Positions 33,552 through 44,864 of a stretch of 64,000 nucleotides of DNA are shown here, piece after piece; within the stretch, counting starts at the first letter, position 1; each line of letters opens with the position of its first letter. The notes beneath the pieces were generated by a model. The model was not told the DNA's origin. It worked only from the letters and a program-made list of their open reading frames with translations, and searched no databases. The DNA is from Sequoia sempervirens (Eukaryota; Streptophyta; Pinopsida; Cupressales; Cupressaceae), in NCBI GenBank assembly GCA_007258455.2, contig VDFB02270651.1:702919360-702983359 (forward strand), read 5' to 3'. The translations under genes were made by a program, and so were the position numbers.

Positions 33552-34737
33552 ATGGCTTCTACCTCTTGGCTAGATATTGAAAAGTTCAATGCCATTGGTT
33601 ACATGATGTGGAAGTTGAAGATGGAAGATCTCCTTGAAGAGATAAATCAATGGTTGGTAGTTTCAAGTGAAAAGAAACTAGAATCAACATCTAATTAAGA
33701 TTGGAAGAAAATGGAAAAGAAGGTAGGAGGAACCATTTGGTTGTTTCTTGCAAATTTTGTCCTCTTGAATGTTTTAGAAGAATCTACCACATTCAAGTTG
33801 TGGAGGAGGATAGTTGAAATATACCAAACTAAAAGTCTAACAAATAAATTGTATCTCAAAAGATGTTTGTATTCTTTGAAAATGAAGGATGGTGATTCTA
33901 TTGCAAAAAAATTAAATTCCTTTAATAATATTATTATAATTCAACTTGCATCTGTAGATGTTAAGATAGAAGAAGATAAAAGTATTTTGTTGCTTTGTTC
34001 TTTACCCAAATCTTGGGAAAATCTAATTATTTCCATAAGTGGTGGTGGTACATAACCAAAGATGGATAGTCTTATTGCTATACTTCTTTCAAAAGAGATG
34101 AGGAGAAAATCCATGAATGTGGGCTCCCAATATGCCTTGCATGTGCAAGGAAGGTCCAAAGAGAAAGGATGACCTAAAGGGGACAAAAAGAGAGACAAGT
34201 CTAAAGGAAATTCTAAAACCCCTAGGAAGAGCAGAGTAAAGTGTTGGAATTGTGGTAAGAGATGACATGTAAAGGAGTGCAAAAACATGAAAAAGAGTTT
34301 AGAGACTTCCACAGAAAAATCCTCGAAAGATGGTGATTTTGATGCTTTGTTTATTTCTGCTAACACTATTAGTGATGATGCTTGGCTCATTGATTCATGT
34401 TGCTCCTACCATATGACTCCTCACAAGGAGTAGTTTACTTCATATTCAACTTATTATGGGGGAGAAGTTTTTCTTGGTGATAACAACATGAAGAATATTG
34501 TTGGTAAGGGAAAGGTATAAAGTTGTGTTTCAGTGATGAAAGGGTTAAAACCCTTAATGATGTTTTACATATTTGAGGACTTGTAAGAAATTTACTTTCG
34601 GTATCCAACTTGAATGATTCTAGAATGCATTTGACATTTGAAAAGTTTGATTGTAGGTTGGTAAGAGGGAGTTAGGTGATTGCTAAAGGATCTCAAATAG
34701 GGACTTTGTTTAGGCTTAATTCCTCCACTTTTTGTAA
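33552..34737 (+). pseudogene. Ty1/copia gag with zinc knuckle and start of protease
   Basis: The frame starts with ATG at 33552 (MASTSWLDIEKFNAIGYMMW, the usual copia gag opening) and a TAA interrupts it at 33696. It runs on through GGTIWLFLANFVLLNV, TTFKLWRRIVEIYQTKSLTN and LKMKDGDSIAKKLNSFNNII, then LCSLPKSWENLI (UBN2 gag core). Near 34240 comes the zinc knuckle CWNCGKR-stop-HVKEC, where the stop replaces the usual Gly (GGA to TGA). The protease active site DAWLIDSCCSYHM (near 34380-34415) has Cys where copia proteases have Gly in D-S-G. KTLNDVLHI and VRNLLSVSNL follow near 34550-34610, and the homology ends near 34737. Integrase, reverse transcriptase and a 3' LTR are missing. Confidence 0.85.
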
Positions 34738-35304
34738 ATGAAGTGGTGAGAAAGGGGAACCCTTGAGCTTTCACCTTAGGGTTACACACTTCTCCCTTGT
34801 GCTTTCATCAATAAAGGGGAGATCTTGTGTGTATGGATGGAAATGTAAATATGGAAGGGGGTTTGATGGACTTGGACAAGGTGTGTGATTGACTTACATC
34901 TTGATAGGTGAGTCAACCAACCCTTATCCAAATTTGGAAATGTCCTAATAATGAAATGCAATGATCTAATTTTCCTAATGGTGCAAATTAGTGTCCTGAT
35001 ATAAATACAAAAAAATATGAGATGTCACAGAGAAAATCAGATAGAAGAAACAAAAAGGGGAGGACACTATGCACTTGTGGTCAAATTTCAGCTTGAATTC
35101 TGAGGACATTTCCTCCGAGGGTGCCACTATCCTAGTAGGTATTTTTCAGATATGTTTTCATAGTCCTCTAATGTCAGATTTGCACTTTTGTTTCTCATCT
35201 ACAAACTTGTTGAATCATTATCAGATATTTCTAAAATTGAGTTTTCATGAGTTGTCAAGGCATAGGGTTTCCAATGCAACAATTAATAAAGTACCTTCAC
35301 ACTT
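34738..35304. other. Unassigned region
   Basis: A GATATAAATAC TATA-like word on the plus strand near 34998 and AT-rich flanks. No motif. May be residual LTR sequence of family R or of the truncated copia element. Confidence 0.35.
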
Positions 35305-35402
35305 CCTTTGATCTTCAAAATACCTGAAACCTACACATTCACAAAGAGGGAAATTTTGTGCCATTTTAGGGGCTTTCCTTGGTCAAACCCTATGTTAGTG
35401 TT
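35305..35402 (-). repeat. Family R repeat, piece left of nested Athila-like element
   Basis: GGGGCTTTCCTTGGTCAAAC and the preceding CACAAAGAGGGAAATTTTGT resemble 62650-62720 and 50680-50720. The repeat is cut at 35402 by the Athila-like LTR and resumes at 46144. Confidence 0.65.
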
Positions 35403-36683
35403 TGATAGGATGTCAGTAGGTCCTATCACTTTAGTGAATAAACACATCAATATATCGACCGGGCAGTGTCCAACGACTATATGCAATAGAAGACATCTCA
35501 ACTTCTCTCTCTCTCTCAAGTTTCCTAAACACTAACTAACTAAATAAAAGTTCTAAGCTAAAGGGCCTCTAATCTTGAAAGCAACAAATCATCTATCTAG
35601 AAAGTGGAAAATAATTCAAACTAGAAAATAGAAAACTATAAATATGAAAGGCATCACCACTAACTAGAAAGCATGGAAATGATTAACCTAAAGAATACAT
35701 AAATTGTTGAAGAAGTAAAACATGTAAAGAAATTAGGAAACATTTATCTAATGCAAAAGACAAAAATTCCATTGCTAACATAAAACAGTTTAACAAAATC
35801 AATTGAAGAAAGGTGCTCTAGACATTCAAATGTTAAGTTCAGGAACTACTACTTAGCTACAACATGTAGGCTTGACTCTGACAGCATAACACATACTCAT
35901 GAAGATGAATTCTAATTTTGACTGTTATCTATTAAAATAAAATATAGAATAAGAAGTAGAGTACTTATCTAACTATCTATAACCCTCGAGTGGATAGCTC
36001 TTAGTTGTGTCTACAACTATCTTAGATCACATGCACTGGAAATCTCTAAGTTAATTCATTCTAAAGACTTCATTCACATCACTCAGTAATTCAAAGAGTG
36101 GTGGGAAAACTCATTTTTATTCATATGGTAGTTTTTACTCAAAAGACATATTGGTAGCATAACGATAATCTTCTTCTATTCATCATTTACAACAATTACA
36201 TATTTATATGAAAATGACTAACAAAATCCTATTTTCCAGTCGATAGAGTCTTTTTTAATAGATTATCAATAACTGATGGAATTTAAATCCCATGACATAC
36301 AATATTAAAGAGGCTCGTACAAGCCATAAATATTTTGAAACTGAAAATAACAAACTATCAAGACTCAACCCAAAACGTGTGCTCCTGAAATTCTAGCGCC
36401 CGCTCGCTTGTTTTCAAAAGTATCAAGATCCATGTTCATTCCCTTTTTGAATAGAATGGTGATTGGAAGTGGAATTGACTTGAAAAATGCTCAAAGACTA
36501 AACCATTAAATCAACATAAGTAAGTTTAATTCACCTAACTTCAAGAAGTAAAGTTTGCATGCTTATTCATAAAAAGAGAAATTATTTTCCTAAAGGTAAT
36601 CAATTGGCAAGGTAATTTGGGTTGAAAGGTTTATATTTGCATATTGAGTCCATTATGTTGATGAGGTTATTTTTACCTCATCA
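35403..36683 (-). repeat. 3' LTR of Athila-like element
   Basis: On the minus strand it starts TGATGAGGTAAAAATAACCT, a perfect 10-base stem-loop at its very tip (TGATGAGGT and its complement), and ends CCTATCA. Its partner is 44865-46143. Confidence 0.9.
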
Positions 36684-36698
36684 TTTCCTCCCCTTCCT
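36684..36698 (-). other. Polypurine tract
   Basis: On the minus strand AGGAAGGGGAGGAAA lies directly before the 3' LTR's first TG. It is the plus-strand cDNA primer of the element. Confidence 0.9.
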
Positions 36699-36733
36699 AA
36701 ACTTGAGCAGGTTCTCCTACTCTCTGGTGTGCC

Positions 36734-37513
36734 CTATCCTTCATTCCTCTGATTCATCTCCTTATACTTGCAACTAAGATCATAAACATCATTTGCCTCT
36801 ATGTCCAATGTCTCTAGGTTCCTCAAGAATCCCTGATGAAAAGTGACTATTTGTTTCCACTTGGAAAAACTTTCCTCACTTTGGTCCAGATTGGTGTACA
36901 CTGAAGGAGGTGGTGAAAGAAGAAAGGGGGTTTGTACCTCATACCAATCCAATTATTCTTCAATTCTTCAATAATTTTGGTCAAATCCACTGCTCTTCTG
37001 TATGACCATCTATATTAAGGGGTGAAATTATTTCCATTTTCTTGAGATGCATAGGAAGAGGGGTATACCACTCTTCACATGCATTCCATGCCGGTCCTAT
37101 TAATTGTGGCCCTTGTTCCTGAAAGTGATCATGACATAGCCAAAGGTTGTTATTATATTTGACCTGTACTTCCTTTTTAAGTCTGACACCCATAATTTGT
37201 TCCTTGAAAGAGAAATAATTTCTATGAGGATACCTCATTTGCAACCCCACAGTCTTTTCTGCCTATGCATATTCTAATTCCTCATTTCTCTAATTAGATT
37301 CTATATCCCCTGTGCCCATAGAGAAGGATGCATGAGGAAAATTTTACTCCTTAGTGTCCTCAGGGAGGGATGAGTGAGGCACTTCTTCCACTTTTTCATC
37401 AACATGGGGTGCATTTTTTCCTTAGTGTTCTCAAGAAAAGATGAGTAAGGCACTTCTTCTATTTCTTCATCAATATGATGTACATTTTCTTCCACTTCCG
37501 GTATACTCCCCAT
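36734..37513 (-). pseudogene. Third open region after integrase, function unknown
   Basis: Three open blocks lie where Athila elements carry their extra (sometimes envelope-like) gene: 37301-37513, 36981-37250 and 36734-36952. The middle block reads NNNLWLCHDHFQEQGPQLIG and PAWNACEEWYTPLPMHLKK; the last contains FHQGFLRNLETLDIEANDVY. I see no clear signal peptide or membrane segment, and I do not recognise the protein. The first block contains a duplicated segment (period 71 bases: GATGAGTGAGGCACTTCTTC at 37369, again as GATGAGTAAGGCACTTCTTC at 37440). The blocks are separated by stops. Minus-strand coding in line with pol suggests a former third gene. Confidence 0.5.
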
Positions 37514-37621
37514 GCTATCAAGAAAAGGAGAGAATCCACCATAGGTTCATCTTCATTATGCTCTAAGTGTGGCAATTGTATTTTCTCCCCTTCCTATCTT
37601 GGGGTTTCTATCTCATCTGGC

Positions 37622-37707
37622 AAAGTTTTCGAAGCATCACCGCTGGGAGCCAGGGTAAATTTGAAAATGAGGAACCAAGAAAGTTTTCGAAGCATCACCG
37701 CTGGGAG
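37622..37707. repeat. Exact 28-bp direct repeat
   Basis: A 28-base word beginning AAAGTTTTCGAAGCATCACC and ending GCTGGGAG occurs at 37622-37649 and 37680-37707 without mismatch (period 58). Its core GAAGCATCACCGCTG echoes the minisatellite at 38251-38663. Confidence 0.85.
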
Positions 37708-38250
37708 TCTAAATTGCAAACAAAAAAAGAGTTCCATGTCGATAGACTCAACGGGGAAGGAACTAATTACCAGCTTTCTTATCACCTTACTACATAATTA
37801 TGAAGGCCTTTCATGGAGAATTACACTCACTTTCATACTCTTAGCAATCGTGTAAAGGGCGCAAGTTTCAAAATTATGAGGAAAAAATCTTGCCAATTAA
37901 TTAACCTTTATTCAAAATAAGTACTAACCCTTTAAATAAATAAATCCGCACATACCTTAAGTCTTTTCATTATATCAAACGTCACTCACTTGTGCTGACA
38001 TAATTGGATAGTCATATGGTTGGCGAGGGTGGTGGAAGATAATAATGGCACAGATGGAATGGTTGAAGTGATAGGGAAAAAATATTATGACAAAAAGGAG
38101 TCATAATAATCTTATTTATTATGGAAAGATTCAGTATGATGTGGCAAAATAATTATAATGGAGCAGATCTCAAAGTAGCATTAAAGGATGGGAATGTGCG
38201 AAATTTAGGAAAAATCAAAAGACTAGAAAGACAAAATTTACACCAAAAAT

Positions 38251-38663
38251 TCGGAGCATTACAGAGAAATGCAACCGAAGTAGAGAAAAAGAGAGTTTTG
38301 GAACATCATAGAGAGATGCCATTGGAACATGGTGACTAGATTGAAGATTCTGGAGCATCACTGAATAAATGCCACTAGATCAGTAACCAAGATTTTTGGA
38401 GCATTGCTGAAAAGATGCAACCGGAGCAGTAATAATTTCTAGAGTATCATCAAAAGATGCAGCTGGAGCATCAACCAAAATTCCTGGAGCATCCAAATAG
38501 AATTCTAGAGCACCCGAGCAAAATTCCAGAGCATCACTAAAAAGATGTAGCTGAAAGGAAGAAACAATAGAATTACGAAGCATCGCTGAAAATATGCAGC
38601 CGGAAGAAAGAAACAACATAATTTTGGAGCATCGCTGAAAAGATGTGGCCAGAAGGAAGAAAT
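38251..38663. repeat. Minisatellite in the 3' region of the Athila-like element
   Basis: About ten variants of GGAGCATCGCTGAAAAGATG, usually followed by CAGCCGGA and often a GAAGAAA spacer, begin near 38252, 38300, 38352, 38398, 38441, 38464, 38485, 38528, 38577 and 38626. Spacing ranges from 20 to 55 bases. Part of it stays open on the minus strand (38380-38619). Confidence 0.8.
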
Positions 38664-39342
38664 TTGTTAAATTTTGGCCTTAGCTTCCTGATGCATCTTT
38701 GAGTGATGCGTCAAGATGCAGGATCGAAATGATGAGTGGAACCAATCTATTGTATAGATTCTAGAGCATTGTAGCAATCATGCTAATAGATTCCAAAGCA
38801 CTGTAGCAGGGTGCGCCAGAATGGTGTTTGGAAAAAGGTGAAGTCCTACAAAATAGAGACAAAATTTTAGTCAAGTCCAAATGATAAAACCGGTGAGAAA
38901 ATTAAAGAAACATTCTGAAATAAAGATGATTTTTTTCAGTTTATTATTTAGGTTGACAAAACTATGTTGACCCTACCACAACAAAGTCAATGCACTAGAT
39001 TTCTCCCTACGTTTCCACCATTTTTATAAACTTTTCCTTATTAACAGGTTTATGGTAGAGATGTAATCGGTGCCCATTAACTAGGAGAGTTTAGGTATCA
39101 CCATCAATAGGTTTCAATTGGACCAAACCATTAGCAAAAACTTAAAATTTTTTGTATGGTCCAAGCTAGTGTGTCTTGAGTTTCACTTGATGATCCTTGT
39201 ATCTGGAATCAAACAATAATGCTCAATCCCCAGTATGGAATTCTTTCTCTTTGATATGTTTGTCATGCCAGACCTTACGTTGTTGTTGGACCAATTCAAT
39301 TTGATGGATGACATCCAAATGAAGTTCATCTAGTTCACTAAG

Positions 39343-40143
39343 CTATAAGACTCTCTTGATTTGGGCTTGTTTAAGATCCATGCCCAATTCCATGGTTGTC
39401 CTAAGGGTTTGGAGTTCAAATTCAATGGGTAAGAGGGGATTCTTCCCAAAGACCAACTCATAGGGGCTATAGCCAATGGTTGATTTCCAAGTCATGTTGT
39501 AGGCCCAGCTAGCTTCTGGTTGTTTTCTAGCCCAGTCTTTTCTTCTTGAAGAAACCGTTTTTGTCAAAATATTTTCCAACTCCCTATTAGTGACCTCAAC
39601 TTGTCCATTTTCCTGTGAGTGGTAGGGTGAGGACTTCTTGTGAGTTACTTGGAAGTGATTTGTGAATGCCAACAACACTTTGGACATAAATTGGGGGCCC
39701 TGGTCTATGACAATTGTCCTTGGAGCTCTAAATTTGAGGAAAATTCTATTGTAGAGGAAATCAACTACTTGTTCCTCCCTGGCAATATGTAGGGCTTGGA
39801 ATTTTTCCCACTTGGTTAGGTAGTCAGTAGCAACCAGAATGTACTTGTTTCCTTGTGAAGGAGGGTCTATTGGCTCGATAAAATCCTATCCCAATTTTTT
39901 GAATGGTTCAAGGACTACCTGAGGCTGTAGGGGAATTTCATTAGAAGTAGTTAGTCTACCTACTCTTTGGCATTCATCACATCGGCGAACATATTTCTTG
40001 ATGTCCTTGTGCATTGAGGGCCAATAGTATCTTGCTCCCAAAATCTTGTGAGTTGTTCTCTTAGCAGAATAATTCCCTCCTGAAGGGTCATCATGGCAGG
40101 CTCTCAGAATACTATAAGTCTCATCTTCCCTAACACACCACAT
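39343..40143 (-). pseudogene. Athila-like integrase
   Basis: The zinc-binding domain is at 39886-40143: CHDDPSGGNYSAKRTTHKIL, then YYWPSMHKDIKKYV and CDECQRVG, giving the H-H-C-C arrangement (first His before DDP, second in TTHK). The catalytic core's second half is at 39343-39687: QVTHKKSSPYHSQENGQVEV followed by TNRELE supplies the Glu of D-D-E, and YSPYELVFGKNPLLPIE is the usual closing motif. Between them (39690-39885) the minus strand still spells IEPIDPPSQGNKYILVATDY-type text with stops, which holds the first catalytic Asp region. Frame breaks at about 39688 and 39886 inactivate it. Confidence 0.87.
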
Positions 40144-40535
40144 AAAACCATATCAAGTCTGCATCAAAACAAGATTCTATTAATCCATTTAAAAGGGGCA
40201 CTTTCTCTAACTAGGCGCTTCTTTTGTTTTGATGAGAAATGAGGTGGCACTTCTATGGTGGCCAAGTAGTTTGCAATGTTAGCAAACGAAGGGGTTTTAA
40301 TAGAGATGGCAAATAGATTTTAATCTAGAAACTCGTCTTGTATCAGAGCACAGTCGCCATCATGTTGAATCTGAGATAAAAAGTCTGCGACTACATTGGA
40401 TTTCCCTGATTTGTCAACAATTGTGACATTAAATTCCTAGAGGAGAAGTAACCACCTAATTATCCTTGTGTTTACCACGGGTTTGTTCATAAGACACTTA
40501 ATGGTCAAGTGATCTGTATGCATTGTAACTTTATA
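40144..40535 (-). pseudogene. Linker and end of RNase H, degraded
   Basis: The minus strand contains the expected continuation (MTIKCLMNKPVVNTRIIRWL then LLLLEFNVTIVDKSGKSNVV, then ADFLSQIQHD-type phrases) in one frame, interrupted by stops. This is the RNase H C-terminus and the usual Athila linker before the integrase zinc domain. Confidence 0.6.
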
Positions 40536-40856
40536 TCATGTGACATAATGTCGAGACTTCTTGATTGCATGCACTACAACCAAAAATTCTTTCTCCGTTG
40601 TGGTGTAGTTCTTTTCTGCTGGTGTCAAGTTCTTGTTGATGAAGTATATATCATATTTTCCCCCATTCTCATCTTCTTTCCCTAGGACCATTCCAATGGC
40701 TTCATCATATGTGTCAGCATAAATATGGAATGGAAGATTCCAATTAGGTCCTCGAAGGACGGGGGTAGAGATAAATTTTTCCTTAATAACTTCAAATGAA
40801 GACTGACACTCAGGTGTCCAAATGAAGTCTACATTCTTTTGAAGGAGAGAGAACAT
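40536..40856 (-). pseudogene. Athila-like RNase H
   Basis: One open block reads FSLLQKNVDFIWTPECQSSF, where the RT thumb meets RNase H. Then comes LPFHIYADTYDEAIGMVLGK, holding the first catalytic Asp in 'YADTYD..iG', where plants usually have 'DASD'. FINKNLTPAEKNYTTTEKEF supplies the Glu helix and FLVVVHAIKKSRHYV ends it. The order and spacing are normal for gypsy RNase H. It continues, after a stop, into 40535-40144. Confidence 0.87.
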
Positions 40857-40934
40857 AGGGGCTATGATTTTGCTAAATTTTTATATGAATCTTTGGTAGT
40901 ATCTATCATGCCCTAAGAAACTCCTGAAATCAGT

Positions 40935-41600
40935 CTATGTTTTTGGGATCTCAAGTTGTATGACTTCAATTTTCTTAGGATCAACCTTTATTCCTTCGGC
41001 TGAAATATGATGTCTTGACACTATTCCTTGTTCCACCATGATCAAACATTTCTTGTGACTTAGGGACAACCGATGATCCTGATACCATTTTAACACCTTG
41101 TCTAGATTTGTGAGGGCTTCATCAAAATTTGAACTATATACAGTGAAGTCATCCATATAGACTTTCACACACTCATTTACTAACTCAACAAATATAGCCA
41201 AGATGGCTCTCTGAAATGTGGCAGGAGCATTATATAGACCAAAGGAAAGAACCCTATATGCAAATTTCCCCCAAAGGAAGGTAAAGGTCATCTTATCCTG
41301 GTCTTCTATTGCTACCTGTATCTGGTTGTATCCACTAAATTCGTCTAAGAATGAAAATTATTTCCTCCCAGCCAGGTTATCCAACACTTGGTCCATGAAT
41401 GGCAAGGTAACATATTCTCTGCTTGTCACTTTGTTAATCTCCCTATAGTCTACACACACTCTCCACTTCCCATTCTTCTTTGGAACTACAACCAAGGGTG
41501 ACACCCACTTGCTATCAAAAATTGGGTAGATGAATCCTACCTGCAAGAGTTTCTCAATCTCAGATTTATGATGTCTTTGAGGGCAAGATTGAGTCTCCAT
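40935..41600 (-). pseudogene. Athila-like reverse transcriptase
   Basis: The N-terminal half (41358-41600) shows EIEKLLQVGFIYPIFDSKWV, SPLVVVPKKNGKWRVCVDYR then EINKVT, and LPFMDQVLDNLAGRK. The C-terminal half (40935-41291) shows FAYRVLSFGLYNAPATFQRA, normally 'LPFGLCNAPATFQR', then the catalytic VYMDDFTVYS (YMDD at 41148-41159) and ISAEGIKVDPKKIEVI. The motif A Asp region (YFFLDGYSGYNQI-like) falls in the frame change between the halves (41292-41357), where stops also occur. YMDD is intact but the polypeptide is broken. Confidence 0.9.
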
Positions 41601-42432
41601 TGTGGTTGGAAAATAGGTCAGACATCCTTAGTATAGATATGATGTGTACACACACTAGGGTGTATTCCTCTCATATCTTTATAGTCTCAGGTGAATGCTT
41701 TAGATCTACTCACCAGGGTGTCAAACAATCTTTTTTCTTCCATCTCAATCAACCAACTATTGATGTTCAAAGTTTTTCTTGGCAGCAACATAATGGTTTT
41801 GACTCTCGGATGGTTAGACGTGACCGTGTACATGGGCCTTATCAGGGTATTAAGTGGATAGCTATGAGGTACAATTTTATGAAGCCAGGAAACATCTGCA
41901 AAGAAGTGGTGAGTTTTTGGAATAGTTCATCAATGGACAAGGTAATCCAATAAAACTAGCACCATCAAATTTTGCATGATCTATGTTGATTGGGTGTCCC
42001 AGGATTTCTTCTACATCTGACATTTCCTTACTGCTCAAATCCATGGCAAGATTTTTCGTATCATTTTCCAATTCATCCTCTAGCTCTTCACCATGTTGTT
42101 TAATAACTACCATGGCTAGTGAAGCCAAATTCTCTTATCCATTAGGGATTTCTGGTTCATCAACCCATACTTTGCTATGTTCAATAGGCTTGGAAGGAGG
42201 ATACAATTTTTTTTTTACTATTATATCCATGGGAGATGGTCATTCCTCCCTCCTTGCAGTCAATTTTGGCTGCAACTGTAGCCAACCATGGTCATCCCAA
42301 AATTATTGGATAACTGTCTTTGGGCATAGGGGATTCAATTATCTAAAAATCAACTGGATATTCTCATCCATCCACCTTAACGAGAACATTTTCAATGATA
42401 CCTTTGGGAATAGCTATGGATTGGTTTTCCAT

Positions 42433-42804
42433 CTATAAGACTATAGTTGTGGGGCGTAGATCAGTAAGTCCCAATTTTTCCATCACATCAAGAGTCATTA
42501 CGTTAATGGCTGATCCAAGGTCCACTAAAGCATTAGGTATTGCTACCTCATTAACTATTACTATTATAAGCAGACTTCCTAGGTCATCATATTTCAGAGC
42601 AGTGGTTGTTCCAGCTAAAAAATAAGCTAAGTACCCATTTATGTGGATAGTTTTTATTTGTTTTGGATTTCTCCCTGAGGTCTTAATACACAACTGTTTA
42701 ATTAGCTGATTTAAATTAGGGGTTTCTTTAATCACATATAACAAGGGAAATTCAATCTGCAATGTAGTCTTAGTGGTTGAGATTGCTTTTGGAGCATCTT
42801 CCAT
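42433..42804 (-). pseudogene. Athila-like aspartic protease
   Basis: A 123-codon open block. ALVDLGSAINVMTLDVMEKL at residues 92-111 is the Athila-type protease centre, in which D-L-G takes the place of the D-T/S-G of other retropepsins (DLG at nucleotides 42514-42522). FPLLYVIKETPNLNQLIKQL and IPNALVDLG precede it. Related proteins usually read 'ALLDLGASVNLLP'. Beyond 42433 the minus strand keeps protease-like text with stops up to about 41880. Confidence 0.82.
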
Positions 42805-43379
42805 AGGAATTGGTTTCAGTCACTCTGAAAAAGGTGCTTTGATTATGTCCTTAGACATAGGATGCTTTAGAAGTTCAGTTGAAGGTTGTTTGTCTCTTAG
42901 TGTTGAATCCTTCAAAAGTTCAGTTGGAGATTGACCCTCCTCCCCTTGAGGTGGGTCAGAAGCTCCAGCTGAAGATGGCAGGTCGAGCCCAGGTTCTATG
43001 GATGCGAGTGCTATGGAATTTTTCTCAGAAGACTTCTTGATAGGTTCATCGATGATTTCTTCAATATTCGGCTACAAAAGTGTTTTACTGGACCTCGATT
43101 GCAAGTTCCCACAGTGTATGGTGTTAATTCCAGTGACATTGTCCTATTCTGTAGAATATACTAGAGTATTTGGACAATTTTTCTTTGGGTTAGGGACTGG
43201 TTGTGCCGGAAGTGGTGGTTGGTTAACTTGTTCAGTTTGTGGAGTATTCTGGGGAGGTGGTAGGAGAGTTTGTTGTTGGGTAGGCATTCTCTTGGGGCCA
43301 GTGTAAAATTGATGTTGAGGTTGATTCCATTGAGGAATGGGATTTTGAGGGTACCATTGTGGTTGAGGCTGATTAGGCT

Positions 43380-44506
43380 GTAGAGGTTACCCCAACATTG
43401 GTTTTTACATTTCGGTGGTCCCCAAGGATAGGTTCCCCAATTAGAGGGTACTAGAGGTGGTGCTTGAGGCCAGGGTGCTACCCTTTGATTGTTGTTCCAA
43501 TTGGGTTGGGGTCTCCAGTTAGGATTGGAATTCTAGCCATAGGAAAGATTTCCTCCTATTTTTTGATTAACAACGTTCACTTCTTCCTCGACTGAGGGTG
43601 TTCTGTTCTCAGAGTTTTTGATTGCGTTTAGTAGCTCACACTAGTCAGTGGGGTGATTTTTGTCACACACTTGACAAACATCAATCTTATCAACTTTGTC
43701 CAAGGGAAATTGTCTTAGCAAATGTTTGTTTCAACATCTGGGGAAATAGATGGATAAAGTCTCAGAGTTTCGTGTTTTAGCCTATATGTCATTTAAAGTG
43801 GTGTCTAACTAGATGATAATTTTGATCTTGAAGTTAGTGAGCTCTCCACAAACTTTGCTAATGTCACTGGAACCTCTAAAAAGGGTGTACTTCCTAATTC
43901 CTCCTCAAGCTCAAGAGAAATTCTGACTTAATTCTGTAATATCTTCCAGTCTCAGTTGAGACACATCTCCTTTTCCCATTAAATCTAAAATCCTTTGAGA
44001 CCTTTGAGGAATAAGGTCTTAAAAAAATTAAGACTTATAACTTCCCCACCACAACATTTAGATAAGAAGATAAACCTATCTAGGTAATCCTCTAAACTTT
44101 CATCCTCATTTTTCCTTATTTTGAATAGTTCTTCTTTCCTATCACTCACCCTACAGTAACTTTGGTATTTCTCCAAAAAGACAAGCTCCATTTCATCCTA
44201 GGAGATTATTAACTAAGAAGCTAACCCCATAAACCAACACATAGCCGAGTATTTCAGAGTGGAAGAGAAAATCTTTAGTTTCTGATTATCATTATTATAG
44301 TCATATATGTGATACAAGACTTTGAATTCAAATAGGAACTGATCAGGGTCCTTAGTAGACAAACCTCAAAAGGTTGGCAAGAAAGCTGGTGAGATATTTT
44401 TCACTGTTGTATCATCATCCACATCAATAGCAATCTGATAAGTGAATGTGCATGGTGGAGGGTTATCGTTGTTGTTGTTATTGGAGACATTTCTATGGTC
44501 ACCCAT
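43380..44506 (-). pseudogene. Athila-like gag with zinc knuckle
   Basis: An ATG at 44506 opens MGDHRNVSNNNNNDNPPPC. Next come ISPAFLPTF-stop-GLSTKDP and FLFEFKVLYHIYDYNNDNQK (near 44340-44280), then YSAMCWFMGLAS and MELVFLEKYQSYCRVSDRKE (near 44190). EDESLEDYLDRFIFLSKCC completes the Retrotrans_gag core. The knuckle near 43640-43682 reads VCQVCDKNHPTD-stop-C, a C-x2-C-x3-H-x4-C pattern with a TAG where related proteins have Trp or Leu. After it come Pro/Trp/Asn-rich repeats (NWRPQPNWNNNQRVAPWPQA). Several stops, at least one frameshift. Confidence 0.83.
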
Positions 44507-44840
44507 TATGTTGAAAGGGGATGTGATCCTCTTCCAAAATTTTCTCAGTAGCACGAGGTTCAGGAGTTTGCAAAAGAATATGCTCCTTGACCACTATTCA
44601 TTCTCTTTCTGAGGTATGTGGGAAGGTCTCAGGTTGACCCTGTTCAGTCAATTCCTTAGTAAGTTCTTTAGCTGAGTTTTCTTTCTCCCTACTTGTTGTT
44701 GGTATGTTGATTAGGGGGGTTTTTGGTATGAATCTTCCATGGGGGCCTTGTTTCCTGACCATGCAGAAAAGAAGCCAAAGAGATAATTCTATCCCTAAAA
44801 GAAGTATTCAAGATATCTCCTACTAACACTAGAAAAAGGA

Positions 44841-44859
44841 GTCCTCGACAACGATGCCA
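44841..44859 (-). other. Primer-binding site, tRNA-Asp type
   Basis: On the minus strand TGGCATCGTTGTCGAGGAC follows the LTR end and a CTTTT spacer. Athila and relatives use TGGCGCCGTTGCCGGGGA, complementary to tRNA-Asp. The differences are mainly C-to-T or G-to-A changes at former CpG or CNG sites. Confidence 0.85.
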
Positions 44860-44864
44860 AAAAG

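Noticed and set aside
37475..37855. 126-codon plus-strand frame
   Set aside because: Opposite to the direction of the Athila-like element and includes the exact 28-bp repeat; no motif.
41983..42438. 151-codon plus-strand frame
   Set aside because: Antisense to the degraded protease/RT linker of the Athila-like element; Ser-rich low-information text.
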